Part shown: positions 52,741-60,948 of the stretch, in pieces
How the letters are laid out: each line of letters opens with the position of its first letter
How positions within the stretch are numbered: position 1 is the stretch's first letter
NCBI GenBank assembly: GCA_905215155.1
Contig: CAJMPJ010000005.1
Location: 1-64,000, forward strand
Length of the DNA: 64,000 nucleotides
Direction: 5' to 3'
Source of the DNA: an uncultured bacterium
GTDB lineage: Bacteria > Bacillota > Clostridia > Lachnospirales > Lachnospiraceae
Position numbers and translations under genes: made by a program
The notes under the pieces: model-generated
Told to the model about the DNA's origin: nothing
Database searches by the model: none
What the model saw: only the letters and a program-made list of their open reading frames with translations

Positions 52741-52770
52741 TTCGTTTGAAAGCATTTCGTTTGAAAGCAT
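52741..52770. repeat. Two tandem copies of a 15-bp unit
   Basis: TTCGTTTGAAAGCAT twice in a row, immediately upstream of the ABC-F -35 box. Either a simple duplication or a regulator site. Confidence 0.7.
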
Positions 52771-52804
52771 ATCAATTATGATATACCGGTTTGTACCGAT
52801 ACAC

Positions 52805-52837
52805 AAAAAAGGAACGCAGACAGGCTGCGCTCCTTTT
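52805..52837 (-). terminator. Terminator after the xylanase gene
   Basis: Minus-strand AAAGGAGCGCAG pairs with CTGCGTTCCTTT (one G-U pair; the loop is 4 bases) and continues into TTTTTT. Confidence 0.88.
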
Positions 52838-52842
52838 TCTTA

Positions 52843-53997
52843 TTATCTAAATACATCGGTATAAGCATCCAGGGTTTTGTAATAGGAAGCCTTGGGCGTC
52901 CAAAGATTGGAGAAGAGCAACGGGCTCTTTTCCCGTCTCCAGGAAACGTCATCTGACAATCCCCACCAGGTTATGCCTGTAATTTTACCGCCAGCCTTTT
53001 TGACTTCGCAGATTGTTTTCATGATATCATATACATAGGCGGCCTGTTCCTGTTCGGAATTGGCTCCCGCATCAAATTCTGTGATCTGGATTTCCAATCC
53101 GGCATTCATAAATGCGGTGTATGCCTGCTTATAATAAGAAGCACTGGGGAAGTTCGATGCAAGATGGGACTGTCCGCCTACCCCATTGCAAATCTTTTTA
53201 TCTGAATTAATAAATTGAATCATTTTAATGATATTGGACGCTTCCATATATTCATTATAATCGTTATAGAATAAGCTGACTTTATCCGTAAGCTTAAAAT
53301 AGTTTAATGTTTCATTGGCATAACGGAAGGCATCCTTTACAAACTGCGGACTTGTTGTAACACTGCCGTAGATCCTTACCCAATCGGAATTGGCTGGAGA
53401 ATGCAGATATTCATTCACAACATCCCAGGCATAAACTACACTGCCGTAATCGCTTATGTAAATGTGATTCATCACTGTCTTGATATAGAATTCCATTCGT
53501 GCGTTCATTACGGCTTGGCTGACATAGGCTCCGCCTGCGCTGTAGCCTGTCCGAAACAGCCAGGAAGGAGTCTGACTATGCCAAACCAAAGTATGGGCAC
53601 GAACCCCCAAGCCATTTTCATAACATATCTTTAATACCTTGTCCACCGTATTAAAATTGATTCTCGGTACAGTGGCCTCTGTATAATTGTCCGGAATGTA
53701 ATATCCCAAAGACCTTGCTTCTGCTACCGGTATCAGTTTCGGGGAACTGCCAAGCATTGCATCCGGTTTCATCTCATTTTCAAGTGTTATACTATTGTAC
53801 CTTTGCTTAATGATGTTTAAAGTGGAGGAATTTTGTAACTGGTTTAGGGATACACAGGTGCCTGCTCTTTCAAACTTGCTCCCGTATGTATTTAATAACG
53901 TTTGATCAGCCGCTGCTGTCTGTGTAACGCCCAGGGAAGAAATAGTAAGTGTCATTACTGAAACTACTGTTACCATTTTTTTCAATAACTGTTTCAT
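52843..53997 (-). CDS. Secreted GH10 endo-1,4-beta-xylanase
   Basis: 384 aa. Signal peptide to about residue 30 (VVSVMTLTISSLGVTQTAAA). Single GH10 domain: FNTVDKVLKICYENGLGVRAHTLVWHSQTPSW, acid/base Glu196 in AWDVVNEYLH, nucleophile Glu307 in EIQITEFDAG, and the C-terminal ITGITWWGLSDDVSW. No carbohydrate-binding module or dockerin, so it is a free or cell-surface xylan hydrolase. No other xylan genes are adjacent, although a sugar ABC system lies 4 kb away. Confidence 0.94.
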   Translation of the reverse strand: MKQLLKKMVTVVSVMTLTISSLGVTQTAAADQTLLNTYGSKFERAGTCVSLNQLQNSSTLNIIKQRYNSITLENEMKPDAMLGSSPKLIPVAEARSLGYYIPDNYTEATVPRINFNTVDKVLKICYENGLGVRAHTLVWHSQTPSWLFRTGYSAGGAYVSQAVMNARMEFYIKTVMNHIYISDYGSVVYAWDVVNEYLHSPANSDWVRIYGSVTTSPQFVKDAFRYANETLNYFKLTDKVSLFYNDYNEYMEASNIIKMIQFINSDKKICNGVGGQSHLASNFPSASYYKQAYTAFMNAGLEIQITEFDAGANSEQEQAAYVYDIMKTICEVKKAGGKITGITWWGLSDDVSWRREKSPLLFSNLWTPKASYYKTLDAYTDVFR

Positions 53998-54342
53998 TAT
54001 AATACCCCCTTATCTATTATTTGATTAACCAAAAAGACCCTTTGAACCCATTTGCCCAATAAATACAGGTTCGCCTGTGTTCCCAATGATCCCTCCTTCC
54101 CCTGCTCCTGTTATTTATGGTTTTTCTTTCAAAAAATCTTTCTATGGAAATCCCGAAATAATAAAATAGCTTCTGCTCTTTTTGTCAAACGTTACCAGTC
54201 CGTACATAAAATTTAAGTTATTATTAGTCTAACATGACAGTAAGACTTATCAATAGAAATGTAAAATTTCCGATACTGTACGTCATTTTTTCATAATATT
54301 TACCAAACAGGTAACAGCGGACCGGATCGCCCTATTCCTCAC
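53998..54342 (-). promoter_or_regulatory. Upstream region of the xylanase gene
   Basis: No gene seen. The minus strand has TTGACA (54183-54188) with 17 bases to TTTATT (54160-54165), giving a 160-base leader; the -10 is poor. The TTGACA is part of GGTAACGTTTGACA, which loosely resembles a catabolite (cre) site but misses several consensus positions. GGGGG precedes the xylanase ATG. Confidence 0.35.
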
Positions 54343-54377
54343 GGCAAAAAGGGACGCAGCATCCGCTGCGTCCCTTT
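54343..54377 (-). terminator. Terminator after hppA
   Basis: AAAGGGACGCAGC pairs with GCTGCGTCCCTTT (13 bp, 4-base loop) and runs into TTTTT on the minus strand. Confidence 0.92.
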
Positions 54378-54411
54378 GAAATGAACATCATTTATCTTGA
54401 TACGAAAGCCA

Positions 54412-56499
54412 TCAAAACAGGGAGAAAGCCAGAAACAGAGAAGCCATTAAAGAAGCCACAAGAGATACAACGGTAATCTGGGTATTGATGGACGGACCTG
54501 CCGTATCTTTAAACGGATCGCCTACAGTATCGCCCACCACCGCTGCTTTATGGGCGTCGCTGCCCTTTCCTCCGTTGCCGCCTGCTTCAATGTACTTCTT
54601 TGCATTATCCCACAGTCCGCCTGAATTGCTCATGAACAGGGCTAAGAGAAGACCGCTGACAATATTTCCGGTCAAATATCCCCCCACCGCCTCCACTCCG
54701 CCTATAAAGCCGACTAAAATGGTGACGATAATACTGACAAATCCTGCCGGAATCAGCTCTTTTAGGGCACCGTGGGTTGCAATGTCAATGCATTTGTCAT
54801 ATTCCGGCACCACTCCAGGAGTCCCTTCTTTTAAGCCTTTGATCTCCTTGAACTGGCGGTGGATCTCTGAAACCATACGCTGTGCGTTTCGGTCAACCCC
54901 AAGCATCAGCATGGCAGAGAAGATGGCGGGAATGGCCGCCCCCACCAGCATACCAAAGAATACGGAAGGATTGATGATATCAAAGCCGGTCAATACAATC
55001 GCACCTGCCGCCTCATTTACTTCACTCATAAAAGCGCCTAGCAGCGATATGATGGTAAGTCCTGCAGCTGCGATTGCAAACCCCTTCGTCACAGCTTTTA
55101 CCGTATTTCCTGCACTGTCAAGGGAATCTGTGATCTGTAGGGCATCGTCTCCCAAATTCCCCATTTCCACAAGTCCTCTGGCATTGTCTGCAATCGGCCC
55201 GTATGCATCATTGGAAATGATCATTCCCACGATGGACAGCATTCCAACTGCTGCCATGGAGATTCCAAACATTCCGGCAATGGGGTCCTCCGGTGAAATG
55301 GAGGCGCAAAGATGATAGGAAACCATGGCGGAAATTCCGATTCCAACCATGGAAGGCAGTACACTTAAAAATCCATAAGACATTCCGGAGAGAATGGTAA
55401 ACGCCGGTCCTGATTCCGATGCTTTCGCCACATTGCGGACAGGCTTTTTGGTATCATTGGTAAAATAGTCACTGGTAATACCGATGATAACTCCTACAAA
55501 CAGGCCGATCGCAGTTGCTCCCCAGATACGCCAGTCAAATCCGAAGAACATGGTGGCACCGGCCGTCAGAACTGCGAAAATACCGGTAGTAAGGTAAGTG
55601 CTCATGTTAAGGGCCATGGTAGGATCGTTCCTTTTCCCCATACGGGCCGCCATCACTCCAAAGATGGAGGACAAAAGGCCCAGGGAGGCATAACAGAATA
55701 CCATGGCTGCATAATCCGTTCCCATTTTATTGCCAAGGGCGATGGCCATAACGAGGGCTGATGCCATGGAGGCCACATTGGAGTCAAATAAATCTGCTCC
55801 CATGCCTGCCACATCCCCTACATTATCGCCTACGTTGTCCGCAATCACCGCTGGATTTCTAGGATCGTCCTCGGGAATCCCAAGCTCCACCTTCCCCACA
55901 AGGTCTGCACTGATATCTGCTGTTTTGGTGAAAATTCCCCCTCCGGCTTTTGCAAACAGCGCCAGAGAACTTGCCCCAAAGCTGAACCCCAGCAAGGCAG
56001 TCGAATCGTGAGTGAAAAACATGACAAGAGCCACCCCCAAAAGGGAACTTCCCACCACTGCCATTCCCATAACCGCGCCGCCTCGAAAGGCCGATAAAAA
56101 GGAAGGCTTTAAACCGCCGTTTCTGGCTGATTCCGCCGTTTTTATATTTGCAATGGTAGCAACCTGTATACCGATCTTCCCGGCAAATGCGGAAAAAACA
56201 GTACCGCAAAGGTAAGCGATAACAATGATGAGATTTTGCAGCACAGAACCGCCCTTCCAGATCGGTGCCGGTAAAAACAAAAAGATCAGGATGGCTGCCA
56301 CTGCGCAGAATTTTGTTAAGACAAGGTATTCTTTTCGCAGAAAGGTGTTTGCCCCCTTTCTTATGTAACTGCCGATTTCTTCCACTCTCTTATTTGAAGA
56401 CGGCTGAGCTGCAACCCAACGGTACAGCCAGACTGCAAACCCAAACGCACAGGCGGAAACAATAATGGAAATAATTAAAAACAAACTTAAATTACTCAC
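54412..56499 (-). CDS. hppA: Membrane-bound ion-translocating pyrophosphatase
   Basis: 695 aa from the GTG at 56499 (GGGGG, 8 bases); the in-frame TTG 15 bases earlier lies in the ribosome site. About sixteen membrane segments. PPi-binding loops: ADISADLVGKVELGIPEDDP, VIADNVGDNVGDVAGMGADL and GDTVGDPFKDTAGPSIN. The K+-dependence site reads GNTVKAVTKGFAI, with Lys where K+-dependent enzymes have Ala, so this should be a K+-independent H+ pump. It stores energy of pyrophosphate as a proton gradient. Monocistronic. Confidence 0.95.
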   Translation of the reverse strand: MSNLSLFLIISIIVSACAFGFAVWLYRWVAAQPSSNKRVEEIGSYIRKGANTFLRKEYLVLTKFCAVAAILIFLFLPAPIWKGGSVLQNLIIVIAYLCGTVFSAFAGKIGIQVATIANIKTAESARNGGLKPSFLSAFRGGAVMGMAVVGSSLLGVALVMFFTHDSTALLGFSFGASSLALFAKAGGGIFTKTADISADLVGKVELGIPEDDPRNPAVIADNVGDNVGDVAGMGADLFDSNVASMASALVMAIALGNKMGTDYAAMVFCYASLGLLSSIFGVMAARMGKRNDPTMALNMSTYLTTGIFAVLTAGATMFFGFDWRIWGATAIGLFVGVIIGITSDYFTNDTKKPVRNVAKASESGPAFTILSGMSYGFLSVLPSMVGIGISAMVSYHLCASISPEDPIAGMFGISMAAVGMLSIVGMIISNDAYGPIADNARGLVEMGNLGDDALQITDSLDSAGNTVKAVTKGFAIAAAGLTIISLLGAFMSEVNEAAGAIVLTGFDIINPSVFFGMLVGAAIPAIFSAMLMLGVDRNAQRMVSEIHRQFKEIKGLKEGTPGVVPEYDKCIDIATHGALKELIPAGFVSIIVTILVGFIGGVEAVGGYLTGNIVSGLLLALFMSNSGGLWDNAKKYIEAGGNGGKGSDAHKAAVVGDTVGDPFKDTAGPSINTQITVVSLVASLMASLFLAFSLF

Positions 56500-56723
56500 A
56501 CACCATACCCCCAAATTTCTTCTTTTATTATTTAATATTATGTATATTATAACTATATTACTTATTTCGTATTATTATTTTGTTTATTTCAACTACTATC
56601 GTCCGTCCCTCCACCCTGTGCTGCGTCACATCACTGGCTTCTCTGCTTATATTAAACGTTTTTTTTCGGATAAGAGGAAGTGTACAGGCGGATGAATTTG
56701 CCTGTGAATGAAAGGTGAGTGCC

Positions 56724-56810
56724 ATGACCATACGAAGGGATTTATCCGTTCAGCGAAAAAAATCAGAATCTCTTAAAAAAGGCGGAACAAAGATTTTAAG
56801 CTCCACTTAA
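56724..56810 (+). CDS. Possible 28-residue basic small protein
   Basis: AAGGTGAG lies 5 bases before an ATG opening 28 codons (MTIRRDLSVQRKKSESLKKG and a short tail), with a strong terminator 8 bases after the stop. Highly basic. No family is recognised and no clear promoter was found, so it could equally be the end of a small RNA. Confidence 0.3.
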   Translation: MTIRRDLSVQRKKSESLKKGGTKILSST

Positions 56811-56817
56811 ACACTGA

Positions 56818-56878
56818 ATGGCTGCTGCAGACGGGAATGAAGTTTCCTGTTTGCAGCAGCCATTTTAAATTTTTTTAC
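56818..56878 (+). terminator. Strong terminator in the gap after hppA's promoter
   Basis: ATGGCTGCTGCA pairs with TGCAGCAGCCAT, plus an inner CGGGA/TCCTG part, followed by TTTAAATTTTTTT. No annotated gene precedes it on the plus strand except the 28-codon ORF, so a short transcript must end here. Confidence 0.8.
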
Positions 56879-56951
56879 CATTAAAAGTTGATAAAATCTG
56901 TTCGTCACTTTGAACTAATTGCCATATATCATATGTTTTTACTTATAATAA

Positions 56952-57131
56952 TTATTTTTTTAACTGAGCAATACTGCATACCAAACTTATAGGTATAGTT
57001 ATGCGTAAATCATTTATCACATTATAATTAGTAATCAATGTATTATGTATTATTAAATCATATATGACTAATGTGATTGTACTTATTATAAAATATATAA
57101 TAAACAATTTAACTAATTTTATAAACATCAT
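56952..57131 (-). CDS. Tiny AT-rich membrane protein
   Basis: 59 aa from ATGATG at 57131 (AGGAAG, about 9 bases). Hydrophobic segments FIKLVKLFIIYFIISTITLVI and ITIPISLVCSIA with a short polar loop. The base composition is far more AT-rich than its surroundings. It follows a broken secreted-peptide gene on the same strand, a layout like bacteriocin plus immunity protein, but no family is recognised. Confidence 0.45.
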   Translation of the reverse strand: MMFIKLVKLFIIYFIISTITLVIYDLIIHNTLITNYNVINDLRITIPISLVCSIAQLKK

Positions 57132-57150
57132 AATTTTATTCTTCCTAGTC

Positions 57151-57423
57151 TTAATAAGAACCAGAAGCAAGGTACGAAGATGTAGTTTTATTATTCAATA
57201 ACCCTGATTTTTTTACTGATAATAAATCCTGTGTTTCTGTTGTAACGTGTCCCTTTTCATTTGTTTTAAGCGTTGAAGTGAAGTTATTAATTGTAAGAGT
57301 TTGGGTTGCATATTTAACAAATACTCCTTAAGTTGTTTCATTGGTTTCTGCCATAACAATCGTTGAATTAATGGATGTCAGGCAAATTGCACATGTCAAA
57401 ATTGAAGGGATCAATTTTCTCAT
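57151..57423 (-). pseudogene. Small secreted-protein gene interrupted by an in-frame stop
   Basis: Reading from ATG 57423: signal-peptide-like MRKLIPSILTCAICLTSINS, then IVMAETNETT and a TAA (57328-57330). The same frame continues open for 58 more codons (GVFVKYATQTLTINNFTSTL..., ending TSSYLASGSY) to a second TAA at 57151. A signal peptide followed by a Thr/Ser/Asn-rich mature part suggests a former secreted peptide of 90 residues. AT-rich, with no good ribosome site ahead. An alternative is a genuine 31-residue peptide. Confidence 0.5.
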
Positions 57424-57699
57424 AGTTGTTACTTGTATAATATATTTATTAATTTATAATCATACTTTTCCTTTCTTTATATTTTAATACTGTTAGTTAT
57501 TTTGAAGATTCTCATCTGAAAATATCTTTTAGTAATTATTATAGAGATATAATGACTAAATATATCGTCTCACTTTTTGTACAAGTAGTCAATAGCCACC
57601 CTAAATGTTTAACCGCTTAATTCGACACTAAGCGATGTTTTTATAGTACGAAATGCCAGATAATGAAACCTGCACTCCAGGCAATAAGATAAGGCTTAC
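57424..57699. other. AT-rich gap with no gene
   Basis: Very AT-rich. AAAGGAAAAGTATG gives only a four-codon ORF. No convincing terminator of the sugar ABC operon was seen. Confidence 0.4.
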
Positions 57700-58515
57700 T
57701 TATTTAACCGCACCTGTAATCCCTTCCGCAAAGCTCTTTTGAAGCAGAAAGAAAATGATTACCGTAGGAATGGTACAGATCAACACCGCCAGCATCAGGG
57801 TTCCGTAATCCGTCACATAGCCTTCCGTTAAGTTTGCCACCAGCATGGGCATGGTGATACTTTTGGCATCGGACATAATGACCTTTGGCCATAAATAACT
57901 GTTCCATGCATTCATGAAGGTGATGGTCATGGCTGCCGCATAGGTGGAGCGCATGGTGGGCAGAAACATCCGGTAAAAGATCTGGAATTCCGTCAGGCCG
58001 TCAAGCCGTGCCGCCTCCATAATATCCGAAGGAAAGGATCTGGCACTCTGGCGGAACATCATGATCAAAAACGGGGTGGATATGGTGGGAAGGATAAATC
58101 CCAGCGTGCTGTTTAAAAGTCTTGCTTTTGAAAACATCTGATAAAGCGGAATCATGGTAGCGGCAAAAGGAACCATCATTGCCAGCAGAATGATACTCAT
58201 GACCCGGTCCTTCGCCTTATCATGGAACACTTCAAACCCGTATCCGGCGATGGAACAGACAAATAAGGAGATGAGGGTCATGGTAATGGAATATTTGAAG
58301 GAATTAACTAAGGCTGTACTGACATCCTGGGACGCCAGCAGCTTTTTTGCGTTATCAAACAGAGCCGTTCCAAACAGCAAGGTCCCTCTGCTCACATCCA
58401 CGCTCCGGTTGGTGGCCGCAGCCATCATCCAGTAAAGCGGAAATACAGAAATTAATGAAACAATCATTAAAAATGCATATGCAATTACTTTTTTTCCCTT
58501 AGTCACGTTTATCAC
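57700..58515 (-). CDS. Sugar ABC transporter permease, MalG type
   Basis: 271 aa, six membrane segments; EAA loop DIMEAARLDGLTEFQIFYRMFLPTMRS. It belongs to the CUT1 group (oligosaccharides, glycerol-phosphate and similar). It overlaps the second permease gene by 17 bases and is last in the operon. Confidence 0.92.
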   Translation of the reverse strand: MINVTKGKKVIAYAFLMIVSLISVFPLYWMMAAATNRSVDVSRGTLLFGTALFDNAKKLLASQDVSTALVNSFKYSITMTLISLFVCSIAGYGFEVFHDKAKDRVMSIILLAMMVPFAATMIPLYQMFSKARLLNSTLGFILPTISTPFLIMMFRQSARSFPSDIMEAARLDGLTEFQIFYRMFLPTMRSTYAAAMTITFMNAWNSYLWPKVIMSDAKSITMPMLVANLTEGYVTDYGTLMLAVLICTIPTVIIFFLLQKSFAEGITGAVK

Positions 58516-59404
58516 CTACCTTCAACTGGATAAATGCAAGGACTGCCACCAACAGGAGGATCAAATAAGACATGGCCGCCGCATACCCAAAATTCGGTAC
58601 ATATTTAAAGGACACATTGTATATGTAGTGTGACATGGTGATGGTGGCATTGGCCGGACCGCCGTTCGTTAAGTTTACGGATTCATCAAACAGCTGCAGC
58701 GTTCCGTTGGTTGACATAATGGCTGTGAGAAGAATGGTCGGTTTTAAAAGCGGAACCGTAATACGGAAAAAGGACTGGACCGGAGATGCCCCGTCAATTT
58801 TTGCAGCCTCATAGACGGAATACTCTATATTTTGCAGGCCGGATAAGTAAAATACCATGTTATAACCGGTCCATCTCCAGATCAGTGCCAGAATAATCAC
58901 GATCCTCGCACTGTTTGGATGTCCCAGAAAGTTATACCCGGTGGTCAGAATCCCCGCCTTCATCAAAATGATATTGACCAGACCGTCCACGGCAAACAGG
59001 GAACGGAAAATGACGGCATATGACACCAAAGAGGTGGCACATGGCAGAAATATGGCGGTACGGAACAGCCCCTTGAATTTTAAATCCTTATGATTTAACA
59101 GGGAAGCCAGAACCAGAGCCACCGTCAGCATGATCGGTACCTGTATGATTAAGTAAATAAAGTTATTTTTCAGAGCCTGCAGAAAGATGGGGTCCTGAAA
59201 CATGCGGATGTAATTGGTCACACCCGTCCATTTCATCCTGGCACCAATCCCCGTCTGGAAAGAAAGGAACAGGGCCTGAATCATAGGCAGAAAGCTCATG
59301 ATTCCGATCAGAAGAACTGCCGGAGTTAAAAATGTCCAGCCGGCCAGGCTCTGTTTCTGGCCCAATGACCGCTTATTATTTATTTTTCCCACGAAATACG
59401 CCAC
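58499..59404 (-). CDS. Sugar ABC transporter permease, MalF type
   Basis: 301 aa, six membrane segments; EAA loop VYEAAKIDGASPVQSFFRITVPLLKPT and the opening FLTPAVLLIGIMSFLPMIQAL of CUT1 permeases. It follows the binding-protein gene by 13 bases. No ATPase gene is in the operon; clostridial CUT1 systems often share a common MsmK-type ATPase. Confidence 0.92.
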   Translation of the reverse strand: MAYFVGKINNKRSLGQKQSLAGWTFLTPAVLLIGIMSFLPMIQALFLSFQTGIGARMKWTGVTNYIRMFQDPIFLQALKNNFIYLIIQVPIMLTVALVLASLLNHKDLKFKGLFRTAIFLPCATSLVSYAVIFRSLFAVDGLVNIILMKAGILTTGYNFLGHPNSARIVIILALIWRWTGYNMVFYLSGLQNIEYSVYEAAKIDGASPVQSFFRITVPLLKPTILLTAIMSTNGTLQLFDESVNLTNGGPANATITMSHYIYNVSFKYVPNFGYAAAMSYLILLLVAVLAFIQLKVGDKRD

Positions 59405-59417
59405 CTCCTACGGTCCT

Positions 59418-60728
59418 TTATTTACCCATTGCAAAATTTACGGTATCCTCAGCATTTTTGATTTCAGCATCAATGTCTCCTCCTGCCACAACCTTGGTGA
59501 TAGCCGTAGCAATGGCATCACGGGCTTCATAATAGTATACTCCCGTATTGTTCGAGGGAGCTTTGGAGGCAAAATCCGTGATCATGGAATAGACGGCTTC
59601 TCCGCCGAAAAACTCCTGCGGCTCTCCATAAACCTTGCTGTCTGCTGCCGGAAGGTAGGCAGCCATGGCACCGGATTTTGGTAGTATGGTTTCATAAAGA
59701 GCTGTACTTCCTGCAAAGGTCTTACTTAAAAAATCAACTGCCAGTTCCGGATTTTTGCTGGCAGACGTTACCGCCCAGCTGGACCCCCCGTTGCTGGAAT
59801 AATTAGTCGCACCTTCAATGCCCTCAAGCTTCGGCATGTTGGTAATGGCCCAATTGCCCGACTGGTCTTCTGCGGTCTGGATGCTAGCCATGATCCAACA
59901 GCCGTTAATGGTTCCGGCTACCGTACCATTGGTTATGGTTCCCACATACTGGTCCCAGTCATTGACTTCCACAAGCACTCCGCTCTTAACCAGGGATGCA
60001 TAGGTTTCCATCACTTTTTTTAACGTATCATTTCCCACCATACTGGGATTTCCTTCCTTGTCAAAAAGGCTTCCGCCTGCGGACTGGAGCATCATCACAA
60101 TCAAATCGGATTCTCCTGCCTGACAGGATAATAATGGTTTTCCTGTCTTCGCCAGAATATCCTCTCCCATTTTCTGATATTCGCTCCAGGTAATATCCGT
60201 AAAATCCTCCACCGTATATCCAGCTTCCTTTAACAGGTCCGTACGATAGCAGCCTACCACCGTTCCATTATCAAAGGGAACTCCGTAATTTTTTCCCTCC
60301 ACCACAGAATAACCAGTCTTTGACTTTGCAAAATTTGTAAAATCAATTCCGCTTTCCGTCAGATCAACAAATGCATCCGGATAGCTGATGACATTTTTCT
60401 GGAATGCGTTGTCCTGAAGCAGCAGAATATCCGGAAGGGAATCCATATTTCCAGAAGTAGCTGCCGTCGTGATCTTGGTCTGAAGATCGGCCCAGGGAGT
60501 CTCCACCACATTCAATTTGAAATCCGGGTGATCCTTCTCATAGATTTTTGCGGCTTCTTCCATAGCATAAACATTAAATGCCGGGTCCCAGCACCAGACC
60601 GTCAGCTCATTGGAAGCCTGTTCCCCCTTCTGATCTCCGGATTGCCCCGAAGTACCGGAAGTACCGCAGGCTGTCAGGACAGCCGCCATGGCTCCTGCCA
60701 ATAGTAAGGATGTGATTCTTTTCTTCAT
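59418..60728 (-). CDS. Sugar ABC transporter substrate-binding lipoprotein
   Basis: 436 aa from the ATG at 60728 (GAGGAGGAG, 7 bases). Lipobox AAVLTACGT. SBP_bac_1 domain: LTVWCWDPAFNVYAMEEAAKIY, LLQDNAFQKNVISYPDAFVDL, YGVPFDNGTVVGCYRTDLLKEAGY and SSNGGSSWAVTSASKNPELA. The sugar is unknown. The divergent-looking AraC gene at 60949-61887 is on the same strand just upstream and likely regulates it. Confidence 0.92.
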   Translation of the reverse strand: MKKRITSLLLAGAMAAVLTACGTSGTSGQSGDQKGEQASNELTVWCWDPAFNVYAMEEAAKIYEKDHPDFKLNVVETPWADLQTKITTAATSGNMDSLPDILLLQDNAFQKNVISYPDAFVDLTESGIDFTNFAKSKTGYSVVEGKNYGVPFDNGTVVGCYRTDLLKEAGYTVEDFTDITWSEYQKMGEDILAKTGKPLLSCQAGESDLIVMMLQSAGGSLFDKEGNPSMVGNDTLKKVMETYASLVKSGVLVEVNDWDQYVGTITNGTVAGTINGCWIMASIQTAEDQSGNWAITNMPKLEGIEGATNYSSNGGSSWAVTSASKNPELAVDFLSKTFAGSTALYETILPKSGAMAAYLPAADSKVYGEPQEFFGGEAVYSMITDFASKAPSNNTGVYYYEARDAIATAITKVVAGGDIDAEIKNAEDTVNFAMGK

Positions 60729-60859
60729 AGCAAAACTCCTCCTCAATTCATATAATTTTAAAAAGACTGGATTCCAGTAAATCCAATCATCTTTTTCATC
60801 TTACTGGCGGATTGTCCTGATCATTCCTATTTTCCCCATAAAAAAATGGCATATACAGC

Positions 60860-60893
60860 TATCAAAATCCAGGCTTTTGATAACCGTATTATA
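60860..60893 (-). promoter_or_regulatory. Promoter and inverted-repeat operator of the sugar ABC operon
   Basis: Minus strand: extended -10 TGGTATAAT (TATAAT at 60888-60893) and, starting about 5 bases downstream, a perfect inverted repeat TATCAAAA-N7-TTTTGATA (60860-60882) over the expected transcription start. The position suits a repressor. Confidence 0.6.
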
Positions 60894-60948
60894 CCAATTT
60901 TTTCTGATACAAAGCTTTTAAATTCAATGAAAAAAAACGCAAATCCAC

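Noticed and set aside
52741..52770. CRISPR-like repeat
   Set aside because: Only two contiguous 15-bp copies with no spacers and no cas genes; reported as a simple tandem repeat.
53998..54411. A clear catabolite-repression (cre) site for the xylanase
   Set aside because: GGTAACGTTTGACA misses several consensus positions, so it is mentioned only as a loose resemblance.
56465..56695. 76-codon plus-strand ORF overlapping the hppA start
   Set aside because: It begins inside hppA on the other strand, is AT-rich low-complexity sequence and has no ribosome site.
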